This document shows, in pieces, positions 7,658 to 16,025 of a DNA stretch of 50,881 nt (the first letter of the stretch is position 1; each line of letters starts with the position of its first letter). The stretch lies in the NCBI GenBank assembly GCA_036525185.1, contig DATDAW010000035.1:1-50881 (forward strand), given 5' to 3'. This DNA comes from DATDAW01 sp036525185. Lineage in GTDB: Bacteria; Verrucomicrobiota; Verrucomicrobiia; Chthoniobacterales; DASVRZ01. The position numbers were made by a program, and so were the translations under genes. The notes below the pieces were generated by a model. It had not been told where the DNA came from and searched no databases. It saw nothing but the letters and a program-made list of their open reading frames with translations.

Positions 7658-8269
7658 TTATTTTGCCGCGGCGTAATTCGCTGCAACGGCGTCCCAGTTG
7701 ACGACGTTCCAGATCGCCTTGAGATAATCCGGACGGCGGTTCTGATAGTTCAGATAATAGGCGTGCTCCCAGACATCGACGCCGAAAACGGGCTTGCTGC
7801 CGTCGCTGATCGGGCTGTCTTGATTGGGCGTGGAGGTGACTTCCAATTCGCCGGCTTTATTGACGACAAGCCAGGCCCAGCCGCTGCCAAAACGGCCTGC
7901 GCCTGCAGCCTGAATTTTCTCCTTAAACGCATCGAAGCTGCCGAACTTGGCGTCAATGGCCGCTGCGAGCTCGCCCGTCGGCGCGCCGCCTGCGTTCGGA
8001 CCGAGGATTTTCCAAAAGAATGTGTGGTTGACGTGGCCACCGACGTTGTTACGGACGGGACCCCGGATGGCTTCGGGGACGGACGAAAGATCGGCAAGGA
8101 GTTCCTCGGGCGCTTTGGCGAGAAGTTCCGGGTAATCCTTCAGCGCGTTGACGGCGTTGGTGATGTAAGCCTGATGATGCTTGTCGTGGTGAATTTCCAT
8201 CGTCCTGGCGTCGATGGTCGGTTCAAGCGCGTCGTTGGGGTAAGGCAAGGGAGGCAATTCGTAGGCCAT
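7658..8269 (-). CDS. sodA: Superoxide dismutase, manganese type
   Basis: A 203-residue Fe/Mn-SOD that dismutates superoxide to oxygen and peroxide. The first ligand His27 is in EIHHDKHHQ, the second in GGHVNHTFFW, and the last two in DVWEHAYYLNYQNRRPDYL. The second-sphere Gln lies in TPNQDSP of the C-terminal domain, while the N-terminal helix has GG where Fe enzymes have AQ; this favours manganese. There is no signal peptide, so it is cytosolic. It is a single gene with its own terminator. Confidence 0.95.
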   Translation of the reverse strand: MAYELPPLPYPNDALEPTIDARTMEIHHDKHHQAYITNAVNALKDYPELLAKAPEELLADLSSVPEAIRGPVRNNVGGHVNHTFFWKILGPNAGGAPTGELAAAIDAKFGSFDAFKEKIQAAGAGRFGSGWAWLVVNKAGELEVTSTPNQDSPISDGSKPVFGVDVWEHAYYLNYQNRRPDYLKAIWNVVNWDAVAANYAAAK

Positions 8270-8304
8270 GATCGTAATGAATTTAGGTTATGAGGAACAC
8301 CAAC

Positions 8305-9264
8305 TTAGCCAGTCGGATTTCGGCTGCAAGACGGAACTCCTCCGTGTGAAACTGATTTCGCTTCCGGGATTGCAATCGGTCGGGTCGTTTGCCTTGAACG
8401 CAGCCAGGCGTCGATGGAAAAGACGATGATACCCGCCCAGATGAAGCAAAATGCCACCAATCGCTGCTGCGAAAACGGCTCGTGATAAACGAAAATGCCC
8501 AGCAGAAACGTCATCGACGGCGCCAGGTATCCGAGAAAACTGACGGTTGTAAGCCGCAGATTTTTAGCCGCTTGCGCGAACCAAAGCAGCGGCAATGCAG
8601 TGACGATTCCACCACCGATCAGCACCAGCGGCGTGAGCGTAAACACGGGCCAGAGTTGTGTCGTGTCCGGTTTCAGCAGCAAAAATCCCGCTGCAATAGG
8701 TGTCATGAAAGCCGTTTCCAAAAACAAACCGGGCAACGGAGCGATGGCCGCCATCTTACGGAAAACACTGTAAAAGCCAAACGTCAGGGCCAGTCCCGCG
8801 GCGATCCACGGAAAACCGTGTCCCTGTTCCGCAGCGGCGACAATCACGCCACAGCCCGCGAGACCAACCGCCATCCATTGCCTGCTGCCGAGTTTCTCTC
8901 GCAAAAGAACGACTCCCAGCAGGACGTTGACGAGCGGCGTGATGAAATATCCCATGCTCGTTTCGACGACGTGCCCGGCATTGACGGCCCAAATGAAAAT
9001 GAGCCAGTTGGCGGTAATGAGCAGACTGCGCCCAAACGTGATGGCGAGCAATCGCGGCGTTTGGGTGCGCAAGGCGCTCCATTGCCCTCCGAAAAACATC
9101 AGTCCCGAACAAAAAATCAGCGACCAGATCATCCGATGCGACAAGATTTCCGTCGCGGGCACGTGTTTAATGAGCCGCCAGTAAATCGGAACCAATCCCC
9201 ACGAAACAAATGCCAGCAACCCGGCGACGATGCCCGAGGTTGTTTGAGAACGGTGGTCCGACAT
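8305..9264 (-). CDS. rarD: EamA-family transporter, RarD-like
   Basis: A 319-residue integral membrane protein with about ten hydrophobic segments in two repeated halves, as in the drug/metabolite transporter superfamily. The N-terminus (GIVAGLLAFVSWGLVPIYWR) and 'SHRMIWSLIF' are typical of RarD, which is longer than most EamA proteins. The substrate is not known in general. It is divergent from iscA, with about 120 bp between them. Confidence 0.88.
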   Translation of the reverse strand: MSDHRSQTTSGIVAGLLAFVSWGLVPIYWRLIKHVPATEILSHRMIWSLIFCSGLMFFGGQWSALRTQTPRLLAITFGRSLLITANWLIFIWAVNAGHVVETSMGYFITPLVNVLLGVVLLREKLGSRQWMAVGLAGCGVIVAAAEQGHGFPWIAAGLALTFGFYSVFRKMAAIAPLPGLFLETAFMTPIAAGFLLLKPDTTQLWPVFTLTPLVLIGGGIVTALPLLWFAQAAKNLRLTTVSFLGYLAPSMTFLLGIFVYHEPFSQQRLVAFCFIWAGIIVFSIDAWLRSRQTTRPIAIPEAKSVSHGGVPSCSRNPTG

Positions 9265-9383
9265 GGCGCAGGGCGGACAATCTGGACGGGGACGACGCCG
9301 AAGGCAAATACCGACGCCGGCCCGTTCGTTTCATCGTGCGCTCCCCGGTTGCCTCTTTGACCAATACCCACTAATTTCCCGCC

Positions 9384-9758
9384 ATGGACGCAGTTCCTAC
9401 GCAGGAAATCAAATATAAGATGGGCAATGAACGCCTGGTGCGCGTGACCGAACGCGCGGGCGCGCGGCTAACGGGTTTGCTCACGCGTCAGGGGCGTCCG
9501 CAGGGAGCGCTGCGTGTGGCCGTGATCGGCGGTGGCTGCTCAGGACTTCAATACAAAATGGATTTGGTGGATGGCCCGGCCAATCGTGACATCATGGTCA
9601 TTTCCGCCAGTGTCCGCGTGGTCGTAGACCCAAAAAGCGCTTTGTTCGTGAGCGGCTCCGAACTCGATTACAGCGACGACCTGCAAAAAGGCGGCTTCAA
9701 GGTCACGAACCCGAACGCCGTGGCACACTGTTCCTGCGGCGAGAGTTTTTCGGCGTGA
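9384..9758 (+). CDS. iscA: HesB/IscA-family Fe-S assembly protein
   Basis: A 124-residue A-type carrier with the three conserved cysteines: C52 in GGGCSGLQY and C116 and C118 in HCSCGESF. The family holds and hands on Fe-S clusters or iron during apo-protein maturation. It is first in a tight operon; its stop overlaps the hscB start by 4 bp. IscA and ErpA cannot be separated from sequence alone. No cysteine desulfurase or IscU scaffold is in the window. Confidence 0.92.
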   Translation: MDAVPTQEIKYKMGNERLVRVTERAGARLTGLLTRQGRPQGALRVAVIGGGCSGLQYKMDLVDGPANRDIMVISASVRVVVDPKSALFVSGSELDYSDDLQKGGFKVTNPNAVAHCSCGESFSA

Positions 9759-10312
9759 CAAACTATTTCGAAGTGCTCGGCCTGCCGGAGTCGCTCGTGA
9801 TCGACGATGAGGCACTGAAGGAAAGATTTCACGAAATCAGCGCCAGAGTGCATCCCGACGCAGGGGGCGAAGATGCAACGCGGTTTCAGCTAGCCAACGA
9901 AGCGTTCAACATCCTGCGCCAACCCTCGCGACGCCTCCTGCACTTGCTCGCGTTGCACGGGTTTTCAGAACAAACCACTCAGCCCCCAGCCAATCTCATC
10001 GATCTTTTTTTTGAGACCAACGTCACGCTGACGTCCGCAGATGACCTCACACGCCGCTTCGATTCTGCATCGAATGCCCTTCAAAAAGCGCTTCTCACCA
10101 ACGACCTCATGCAATGCGAGGAAAACCTTTCGCGCACCCTCCAAACCCTCACCTTGCTCGAAACCCAAAACCTGGAGAAACTCCCTAACGCTCCACAGGA
10201 CTGGCCAGCCATCGCAAAAATCGCCCATACCCTGAGCTATCTCGCCAAATGGAAAACGGAGATCGCCCAACGCCAGACTCGCCTCGCCGAAAAAACCTTC
10301 GGCGCCCTCTGA
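9755..10312 (+). CDS. hscB: Fe-S co-chaperone HscB (J-domain protein)
   Basis: A 185-residue protein with an N-terminal J domain (NYFEVLGLP; HPD at 33-35, which triggers HSP70 ATPase) and a C-terminal helical domain of the HscB type (residues 85-175). HscB delivers the scaffold IscU to HscA. The start is GTG within the GTGA overlap with iscA. The hscA start follows 24 bp later. Confidence 0.9.
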   Translation: MTNYFEVLGLPESLVIDDEALKERFHEISARVHPDAGGEDATRFQLANEAFNILRQPSRRLLHLLALHGFSEQTTQPPANLIDLFFETNVTLTSADDLTRRFDSASNALQKALLTNDLMQCEENLSRTLQTLTLLETQNLEKLPNAPQDWPAIAKIAHTLSYLAKWKTEIAQRQTRLAEKTFGAL

Positions 10313-10336
10313 AAGGTCCTAACCATTCCGCTATCC

Positions 10337-12112
10337 ATGAATGACATCGCCGGCATCGACCTCGGTACCACTAACTCCGCCATCGGAGTGATGGACGCCG
10401 GTTTCCCCATCCTACTCGCTGATGCAAATCACTCGCGGTTGACACCTTCCGTCGTCCATTTTCCGGAGGACGGCTCCAGTCCCCTCGTCGGCCAGCCTGC
10501 CGCAAGAATGCGCGCCGTCCAGCCGCTCCGCACGGTTTTTTCCGTGAAACGCCTCATGGGCGCCCGGCGTGGTGACGCAGAAAAAATCCCCGATTTCCCT
10601 TTCGACACCACCTTTCAACCCGACGGCTCCGTTGCTGCTCAAATCGGCGACCGAACCATTTCCCCCGAGGAAATCTCCGCCGCCATCCTGCACAAGCTCA
10701 AAACGGATGCCGAAGCAGCCCTCGAACGCCCCATCTTCCGTGCCGTCATTACTGTTCCGGCCTATTTCAATGACGCCCAGCGCGCCGCCACCAAGCGGGC
10801 CGGTGAAATCGCCGGTTTCACGGTCGAGCGCATTCTCAACGAACCGACCGCCGCCGCCCTTGCCTACGGCCTCGATAAGCTCGCCGAAAAATCCAAAGTC
10901 GCTGTCTTCGACCTCGGTGGTGGCACCTTCGATATCTCCATTCTCGAGTTAAACCAGGGTGTTTTCGAAGTCCTTGCCACCAACGGTAACACTCGTCTGG
11001 GCGGCGACGATATCGACGCCGCTCTCGTCGCTGATTGCGACCTCCCCCTGCCCGATTACGAGAAACGCGAGCTGGCCATCGAAGCCAAACATCGTCTTTC
11101 CACCGAGGAAACTGTAGAAATCCCCGTGCCGTTCTCCAGCGGAACGCCGCTCGTTTACAGGCTCACCCGCGACAGGCTCGAGGCCCTTTCACGGCCGATC
11201 CTCGAAAAAACGCGCCTCCATTGTGTCCGCTCGCTGTCAGACGCGAGACTCACTGCCGCGGACCTGGACCAGGTTATTCTGATCGGCGGTGCTACCCGCA
11301 TGCCGCTCGTGCGCAGGCTCGTCACCGAATGGTTCCAGCGCGAGCCGAATCTAACCCAGCACCCTGACGAGGCGGTCGCGATTGGCGCGACCATTCAAGC
11401 CGGTATTCTTTCCGGCGCCGTCCGTGATGTGGTCTTGCTGGATGTCACTCCGCTGTCACTGGGCATCGAAACGGCCGGTGGGCTCATGAATGTCATCATC
11501 CCGCGTAATTCGACGATTCCCATCAAACGCGGGGAAATGTTCACCACCACCGCGCACAACCAAACCTCCATGGCAATTAAAGTGCTGCAGGGCGAACGTG
11601 AAATGGCCCGCGACAACTGGCTTCTCGGCGAGTTCCAAATTGATTTCGATCCCGCCCCGCGCGGCGTAGCTCGTGTTGGCATCCAGTTCGAGATCGACGC
11701 CAACGGTCTGTTGCGCGTCCTGGCCCGCGACACCGCCACCGGCCTCGACCGGATGCTCGACCTCACGACGGCCGTCGATGTTTCCGATGAACAGGTTGAA
11801 AAGATGATCGCCGAATCGGTCGAACACGCGTTCGACGATATGAGTGAGCGCATTTTTACCGAGGCGAAAATGAAAGCTCTGGAGCTCATTCCGGCAGTCC
11901 GGCACGCCCTCGAAAACCTCCCTTCCGAAATTGACGAATCCGAACGCAAGAGAATCGATGTGCTCGTTGCCGAAGTCGAATCCGCCATTTCCTCAGGCGA
12001 AACCCCGCGCCTGAAGCGGGCCAACTCCGCGCTCGATGAAGGCACCCAACACCTGGCGACACTGCTCATCGAAAAGGCCATGGAGGAGGCGCTGGCGCGA
12101 AGGACGGCATAA
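10337..12112 (+). CDS. hscA: Fe-S assembly HSP70 chaperone HscA
   Basis: A 591-residue HSP70 with GIDLGTTNS (phosphate loop 1), VFDLGGGTFDIS (phosphate loop 2) and LIGGATRMPLV (adenosine motif). The substrate-binding part starts near 'ETAGGLMNVIIPRNSTIPI' and the helical lid ends at 591. The shorter nucleotide-domain loops and the place behind hscB argue for HscA rather than DnaK. It drives cluster release from IscU using ATP. An inverted repeat follows directly after the stop. Confidence 0.93.
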   Translation: MNDIAGIDLGTTNSAIGVMDAGFPILLADANHSRLTPSVVHFPEDGSSPLVGQPAARMRAVQPLRTVFSVKRLMGARRGDAEKIPDFPFDTTFQPDGSVAAQIGDRTISPEEISAAILHKLKTDAEAALERPIFRAVITVPAYFNDAQRAATKRAGEIAGFTVERILNEPTAAALAYGLDKLAEKSKVAVFDLGGGTFDISILELNQGVFEVLATNGNTRLGGDDIDAALVADCDLPLPDYEKRELAIEAKHRLSTEETVEIPVPFSSGTPLVYRLTRDRLEALSRPILEKTRLHCVRSLSDARLTAADLDQVILIGGATRMPLVRRLVTEWFQREPNLTQHPDEAVAIGATIQAGILSGAVRDVVLLDVTPLSLGIETAGGLMNVIIPRNSTIPIKRGEMFTTTAHNQTSMAIKVLQGEREMARDNWLLGEFQIDFDPAPRGVARVGIQFEIDANGLLRVLARDTATGLDRMLDLTTAVDVSDEQVEKMIAESVEHAFDDMSERIFTEAKMKALELIPAVRHALENLPSEIDESERKRIDVLVAEVESAISSGETPRLKRANSALDEGTQHLATLLIEKAMEEALARRTA

Positions 12113-12115
12113 ATT

Positions 12116-12170
12116 CTTACTCTTGCTCTGTGCAGGACGGGCTCCGACCCCAGAGCAAGAGTAAGAGTAA
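12116..12170. repeat. Stem-loop with 15-bp arms after hscA; shares motifs with 41379-41490
   Basis: CTTACTCTTGCTCTG (12116-12130) and CAGAGCAAGAGTAAG (12151-12165) are perfect complements with a 20-base loop. The element ends in AGAGTAAGAGTAA (12158-12170). The words ACTCTTGCTCT, GCAGGACG and AGAGTAAGAGTAA recur in the same order between clpX and uxaC. It may end hscA transcription, though no U-tract follows. Confidence 0.6.
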
Positions 12171-12248
12171 AGAGGAAGAGTAAGAAGTAAGTCAGAGAGA
12201 CTCCTCGGAAGTCTTGACCCAACGCGCTCGATTCACTACACCCAATCC

Positions 12249-12851
12249 ATGCACTCGCGCACCGCCCGCTTTTCGCTGTTTTTTCTGCTCTCAGCCCTTG
12301 TTCTTCTCGCCCCTTCGCTGGCCGAGGCTCATCCGGGGCACGGCGCGCACACTCCTTTCCTCGACGGCCTTGCGCACCCCGTCAACGGGGTTGACCACGT
12401 TCTCGCCATGATTGCAGTCGGTATTTTCGCCGTTCAGCGCGGAGGGCGGGCCATCTGGGCGATTCCGACCGCTTTCATCTCTGCCATGGCATTAGGAGGA
12501 ATCCTTGGCATAAACCATTTTACGCTTCCTCTCGTCGAAACCGGCATCCTGTTTTCCAACCTCGCCTTGGGCATCCTCATCGCTTTCGCTCTGGCGAAAA
12601 AACTTCCGCTTTGGGCCGGCATTTCAACCATCGCTGTATTCGCTGTTTTTCATGGTTACGCTCACGGCGCTGAAATGCCCGCCACCGCGTCGGGATTCCA
12701 CTACGGCGCGGGTTTTCTAATCGCCACCGCCGCATTGCACGGGTCAGGGGTCGCTTTCAGCCTGCTCGTCGCGGGCCTCGGCCAGACTCAATTCATCCGG
12801 GTCGCAGGAGCCGCCATTGCCGTTCTCGGCGCGGGCATCTGGGCGTTCTAA
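12249..12851 (+). CDS. hupE: HupE/UreJ-family membrane protein
   Basis: A 200-residue protein with a signal peptide (cleavage after AEA, residue 26), then HPGHGAH and the family signature HPVNGVDHVLAMIAVG. Six transmembrane segments follow, with a His in HGYAHGAE. HupE/UreJ proteins are nickel or cobalt permeases or nickel facilitators. No hydrogenase or urease genes are nearby, so the metal is unknown. A different HupE-type gene lies at the right end of the window. Confidence 0.88.
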   Translation: MHSRTARFSLFFLLSALVLLAPSLAEAHPGHGAHTPFLDGLAHPVNGVDHVLAMIAVGIFAVQRGGRAIWAIPTAFISAMALGGILGINHFTLPLVETGILFSNLALGILIAFALAKKLPLWAGISTIAVFAVFHGYAHGAEMPATASGFHYGAGFLIATAALHGSGVAFSLLVAGLGQTQFIRVAGAAIAVLGAGIWAF

Positions 12852-13036
12852 TTCCTCCTCCCAGCGCGGATCTCCGCAGCAATCTTACTCGTAATCTTCT
12901 TTCTCCTTATTTTTCCGGCCCAAGAAAGAGGGACAAGGAAAGAATATCGAGGTGGCCGGATCAACAATCACGAGCGAAGTGTGAAAAGATGTCCCTTGCA
13001 CTGGCAGAGAGGGAACACCGCGGATAAATTTCCTTC

Positions 13037-13984
13037 ATGCCAACCACCGCCCAGTTTCCCGAAGAGCAAAACGCCGAAGGAGAATTCGAACGACAGGAAG
13101 ACGCATTCCGGGACTTTGTTTCCGCCGATGGATCGACACCGTGGCCTGCTGTTCCCGGACGGTATCACCTCTACATTTCGCTGGCCTGCCCGTGGGCGAG
13201 CCGGACGTTGATCACGCGCCAATTGAAAGGGCTCGATCACATCATCAGCGTGACCGTCGTGGACCCGATCCGCGATGAACGCGGTTGGGCGTTCCGCGAC
13301 GGGCCCGGCTACAGCAAGGATCCCGTCAACGGCTTCGCATTTTTAAGCGAAGCCTACGCAGCGACAGATGCGGATTGTGCAGGTCGCGTGACGGTGCCTG
13401 TGCTGTGGGATAAGGAAACCAAACGCATTATCAACAACTCGGAGGATGACATCTGCCGAATGTTCAATGATGCGTTCGGCTCGTTCGGCAATCGAGAGGT
13501 CGATCTTTTCCCTCCCGAGATTGAAACCGACCACGCCGCGCTGGCAGTTTTCATTTATGAAAACGTTAACAACGGCGTTTACAAAGCCGGTTTCGCCAGC
13601 AGTCAGCAGGCTTACGAAAGAGCATGCCGGAAGCTGTTCGCAGCACTGGACGAACTGGACATGCGACTATCCACCAAGCGTTATCTCTTCGGTAATCGCC
13701 CGGTGGAGGCGGACTGGCGGCTTTTCTGCACGCTTGTGCGTTTCGACGCGGTGTACCACGGACATTTCAAATGCAACATTCGGCGTATTATCGATTTCCC
13801 AAATCTCCAGGGCTACCTCATGGACCTGTACCAACTGCCCGGCATCGCGGCCACCGTCAACTTCGATCACATCAAACGCCACTACTACATCACCCATGAT
13901 GACATCAATCCCACGCGAATCGTTCCGATCGGTCCGGCATTGGATCTTACCCTGCCCCACGGCCGCGAGCGCTTGAGCTCATAG
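13037..13984 (+). CDS. yqjG: Glutathionyl-hydroquinone reductase (Xi-class GST)
   Basis: A 315-residue protein of the YqjG/ECM4 family: 'PGRYHLYISLACPWASRTLI' holds the catalytic C51 in the CPWA motif. 'VTVVDPIRDERGWAF' and the extended helical C-domain are also typical. The enzyme removes glutathione from glutathionyl-hydroquinones using a second glutathione, in the cytosol. Length matches the family. It stands alone between HupE and a small exported protein. Confidence 0.9.
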   Translation: MPTTAQFPEEQNAEGEFERQEDAFRDFVSADGSTPWPAVPGRYHLYISLACPWASRTLITRQLKGLDHIISVTVVDPIRDERGWAFRDGPGYSKDPVNGFAFLSEAYAATDADCAGRVTVPVLWDKETKRIINNSEDDICRMFNDAFGSFGNREVDLFPPEIETDHAALAVFIYENVNNGVYKAGFASSQQAYERACRKLFAALDELDMRLSTKRYLFGNRPVEADWRLFCTLVRFDAVYHGHFKCNIRRIIDFPNLQGYLMDLYQLPGIAATVNFDHIKRHYYITHDDINPTRIVPIGPALDLTLPHGRERLSS

Positions 13985-14208
13985 GTTAGACCTGGATTTC
14001 CCAGCTTTGGCCCGATTGGATCATGTCGGTGAGATAGGAAAACCAAAGATTAGAAAAAATAGATCCAATTTTCGGCGCACATCTGCGTTTTGTAGTTTGC
14101 CAAAAGACTGGAACATCCGTAAGTTGGTTTTTGGTAAATTAATTGTTTTTCCGGAGATTTGGCCGCGGTTCGGACGACCCTCCGGGAACGCCCAGAAAGC
14201 ACACGAAC

Positions 14209-14517
14209 ATGACCAAATTCCTAACGATCTCCAGTTTCCTGGCTGTGGCTTTACTCGCGGCTCCGCTCACCCAGGCAGGTGTCGATGTGGCAGGTAACCA
14301 AGCAGCCATCAGCAAGAAGGCGCGTTCGGCCGACAAGCCCGTGGAATCCCTTACCGGTTCCGCCCTCCCGATGCGTGTCACCGCCAAGAGGTATCCAAGC
14401 ACGGTCGGTGGTTCGCCGGTCCTCGTTCTCGGTGAGGAGGATCTTAGCCGATCTGGTGCGATCACCGTTACCGGCATGCTGAGAAACATTCCAGGCATCT
14501 CAGTCCGTAGGAACTGA
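14209..14517 (+). CDS. Small exported protein with TonB-receptor plug-like end
   Basis: The start is ATG 14209 (102 residues). A signal peptide (MTKFLTISSFLAVALLAAPL, cleavage after TQA) is followed by a spacer. The last 40 residues resemble the start of a TonB-dependent receptor plug: 'GSPVLVLGEEDLSRSGAITV' then MLRNIPGISVRRN. In real receptors this region continues for over 600 residues; here a TGA ends it and no barrel follows in any frame. It may be a truncated receptor or a genuine plug-only protein. Confidence 0.5.
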   Translation: MTKFLTISSFLAVALLAAPLTQAGVDVAGNQAAISKKARSADKPVESLTGSALPMRVTAKRYPSTVGGSPVLVLGEEDLSRSGAITVTGMLRNIPGISVRRN

Positions 14518-14554
14518 GTTTGGCAATTAGTCTCCCTTTTTTGAGGTGTGGAAC

Positions 14555-14572
14555 CCTGAAGCAGCCTTCAGG
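14555..14572. terminator. Hairpin between convergent genes
   Basis: CCTGAAG (14555-14561) and CTTCAGG (14566-14572) form a 7-bp stem with a 4-base loop, overlapping the stop of the histone-deacetylase-like gene. A run of six T lies upstream on the plus strand, not directly after the stem, so termination is only possible. Confidence 0.3.
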
Positions 14573-15446
14573 ATTTCGCACCACTACTTTTCGTCGAATC
14601 CCATGCGGTTAGAAACGCATCGATCAGCCATGGCAGCCGGTCGCTGTAACCGCCTTCAAGAATAGCTCCAACGGGTGCCGGGAATTCTCCCAACCATGCC
14701 CCCAGCGTGGCGAAATCTTCTTCCAGCAACGTCATGTTCGTTATCGGGTCTTCGGCGAATACATCAAATCCAGCGGAGACTAATAATAAATCCGGCTTGA
14801 AGTCCGCCAGCAGGGCATACGATTTTTCCAGTGCCGCGAGATGTAGCGCCCTTGGGCTCATCGGCCGGACCGGAAAGTTCCAGATATTCTCAAATGACTC
14901 TCCGCCTGACCCCGGCCAGCCGGGCAGTTGATGGACCGAAGCAAAAAGAATCCGTTTGTTCCCTCGGACAAGCTCTTCCGTGCCATTGCCGTGATGCGCG
15001 TCGAAATCCCAGATAGCCACCCGTTCGACTCCCGCATCCAACGCCAGCAGCGCGGCGATGGTGATTGAATTGAGATAACAAAACCCCATCGCCTGTTCCG
15101 CCAGGGCATGGTGCCCGGGTGGGCGCATCAGCGAAAAAGCTTTTTTTCCCTGCAAGGCCAGCTCGGCGACTTCAATAGCGCCGCCCGCCGCGCGCCGGGC
15201 GTGATCCAGAATTCCGGGAAGCCAGGCCGTGTCCGCATCAAAATCCCGAACGACATCGAAACGCTTGAGATGATTCAAGGTATGTACGCGGAGAATCTCC
15301 GCGTTGGTTGCCAAACGAGGCAGCCGCCATTCCCACGTAGGATGCCGCTCACTGAGATGCGTGGCACTTGCCAGCACTCGCTCGGGGCGTTCCGGATGCT
15401 CGGGCGCTTCGTAAGTGGCGCAGACCGGGTCATAGACTAGGATCAT
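14568..15446 (-). CDS. Histone-deacetylase-like amidohydrolase
   Basis: A 292-residue member of the arginase/deacetylase fold. The tandem His of RPPGHH (112-113), the zinc ligands D149 and H151 in DFDAHHGNG and D228 in SAGFD, and the transition-state Tyr267 in EGGY are all present. Bacterial relatives (AcuC, AphA, HDAH) deacetylate acetyl-CoA synthetase, acetylpolyamines or unknown amides in the cytosol. The substrate is not evident from the neighbours. It is downstream of gcvH on the same strand after 200 bp. Confidence 0.9.
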   Translation of the reverse strand: MILVYDPVCATYEAPEHPERPERVLASATHLSERHPTWEWRLPRLATNAEILRVHTLNHLKRFDVVRDFDADTAWLPGILDHARRAAGGAIEVAELALQGKKAFSLMRPPGHHALAEQAMGFCYLNSITIAALLALDAGVERVAIWDFDAHHGNGTEELVRGNKRILFASVHQLPGWPGSGGESFENIWNFPVRPMSPRALHLAALEKSYALLADFKPDLLLVSAGFDVFAEDPITNMTLLEEDFATLGAWLGEFPAPVGAILEGGYSDRLPWLIDAFLTAWDSTKSSGAKS

Positions 15447-15647
15447 CGTCTGTTAGATGCTATGAACATACATTGTCCGGAATTACGACAACCGGGAGTT
15501 TTTTTGGCTCGGCCAGTTCGCGCTTTCCGAAAACCCGTGCCTCACGTTCACGAACTCTCGCGAATTCAGAAAAACTCACGGGAACTCTGGGCACAGCGCA
15601 CCGTGCCCCGGCCGCGCCTCGCTTCTCTCCCCGCTCACGGGCAGATC

Positions 15648-16025
15648 TCACCCGATTTTCGCCGCGTAACCGGCTGAGTCCAGTAAGCCGGAAACGTCCG
15701 TCCCATCGGCAAGCTTCACCTTGAAAATCCACCCAGCGCCGAACGGATCGGTATTAACCAGTGCGGGATTCGCTTCGAGCGCCGTGTTCACTTCGATGAC
15801 TTCCCCAGCAACCGGCGAATAAATGTCGCTCGCGGCTTTCACCGATTCGACGACGGCAATGGTTTCTTTCGCTGCCACTTTCGTCCCGATTTTCGGCACT
15901 TCGACATAAACGATATCTGTTAACTCTGCCTGCGCGTGGTCAGTGATGCCTACCGTGCCTTCGCTGCCTTCGATGCGCAGCCATTCGTGCGTTTCTGCGT
16001 ATTTCAAATCCTCAGGGACGTTCAT
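15648..16025 (-). CDS. gcvH: Glycine cleavage system H protein
   Basis: A 125-residue lipoyl carrier. The lipoylated Lys63 is in ESVKAASDIYSP, and the N-terminal 'YAETHEWLRIEG' is typical. It shuttles the aminomethyl group of glycine between GcvP, GcvT and the lipoamide dehydrogenase. The start overlaps the gcvT stop by 4 bp (ATGA). gcvP does not follow; the next gene is unrelated. Confidence 0.95.
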   Translation of the reverse strand: MNVPEDLKYAETHEWLRIEGSEGTVGITDHAQAELTDIVYVEVPKIGTKVAAKETIAVVESVKAASDIYSPVAGEVIEVNTALEANPALVNTDPFGAGWIFKVKLADGTDVSGLLDSAGYAAKIG

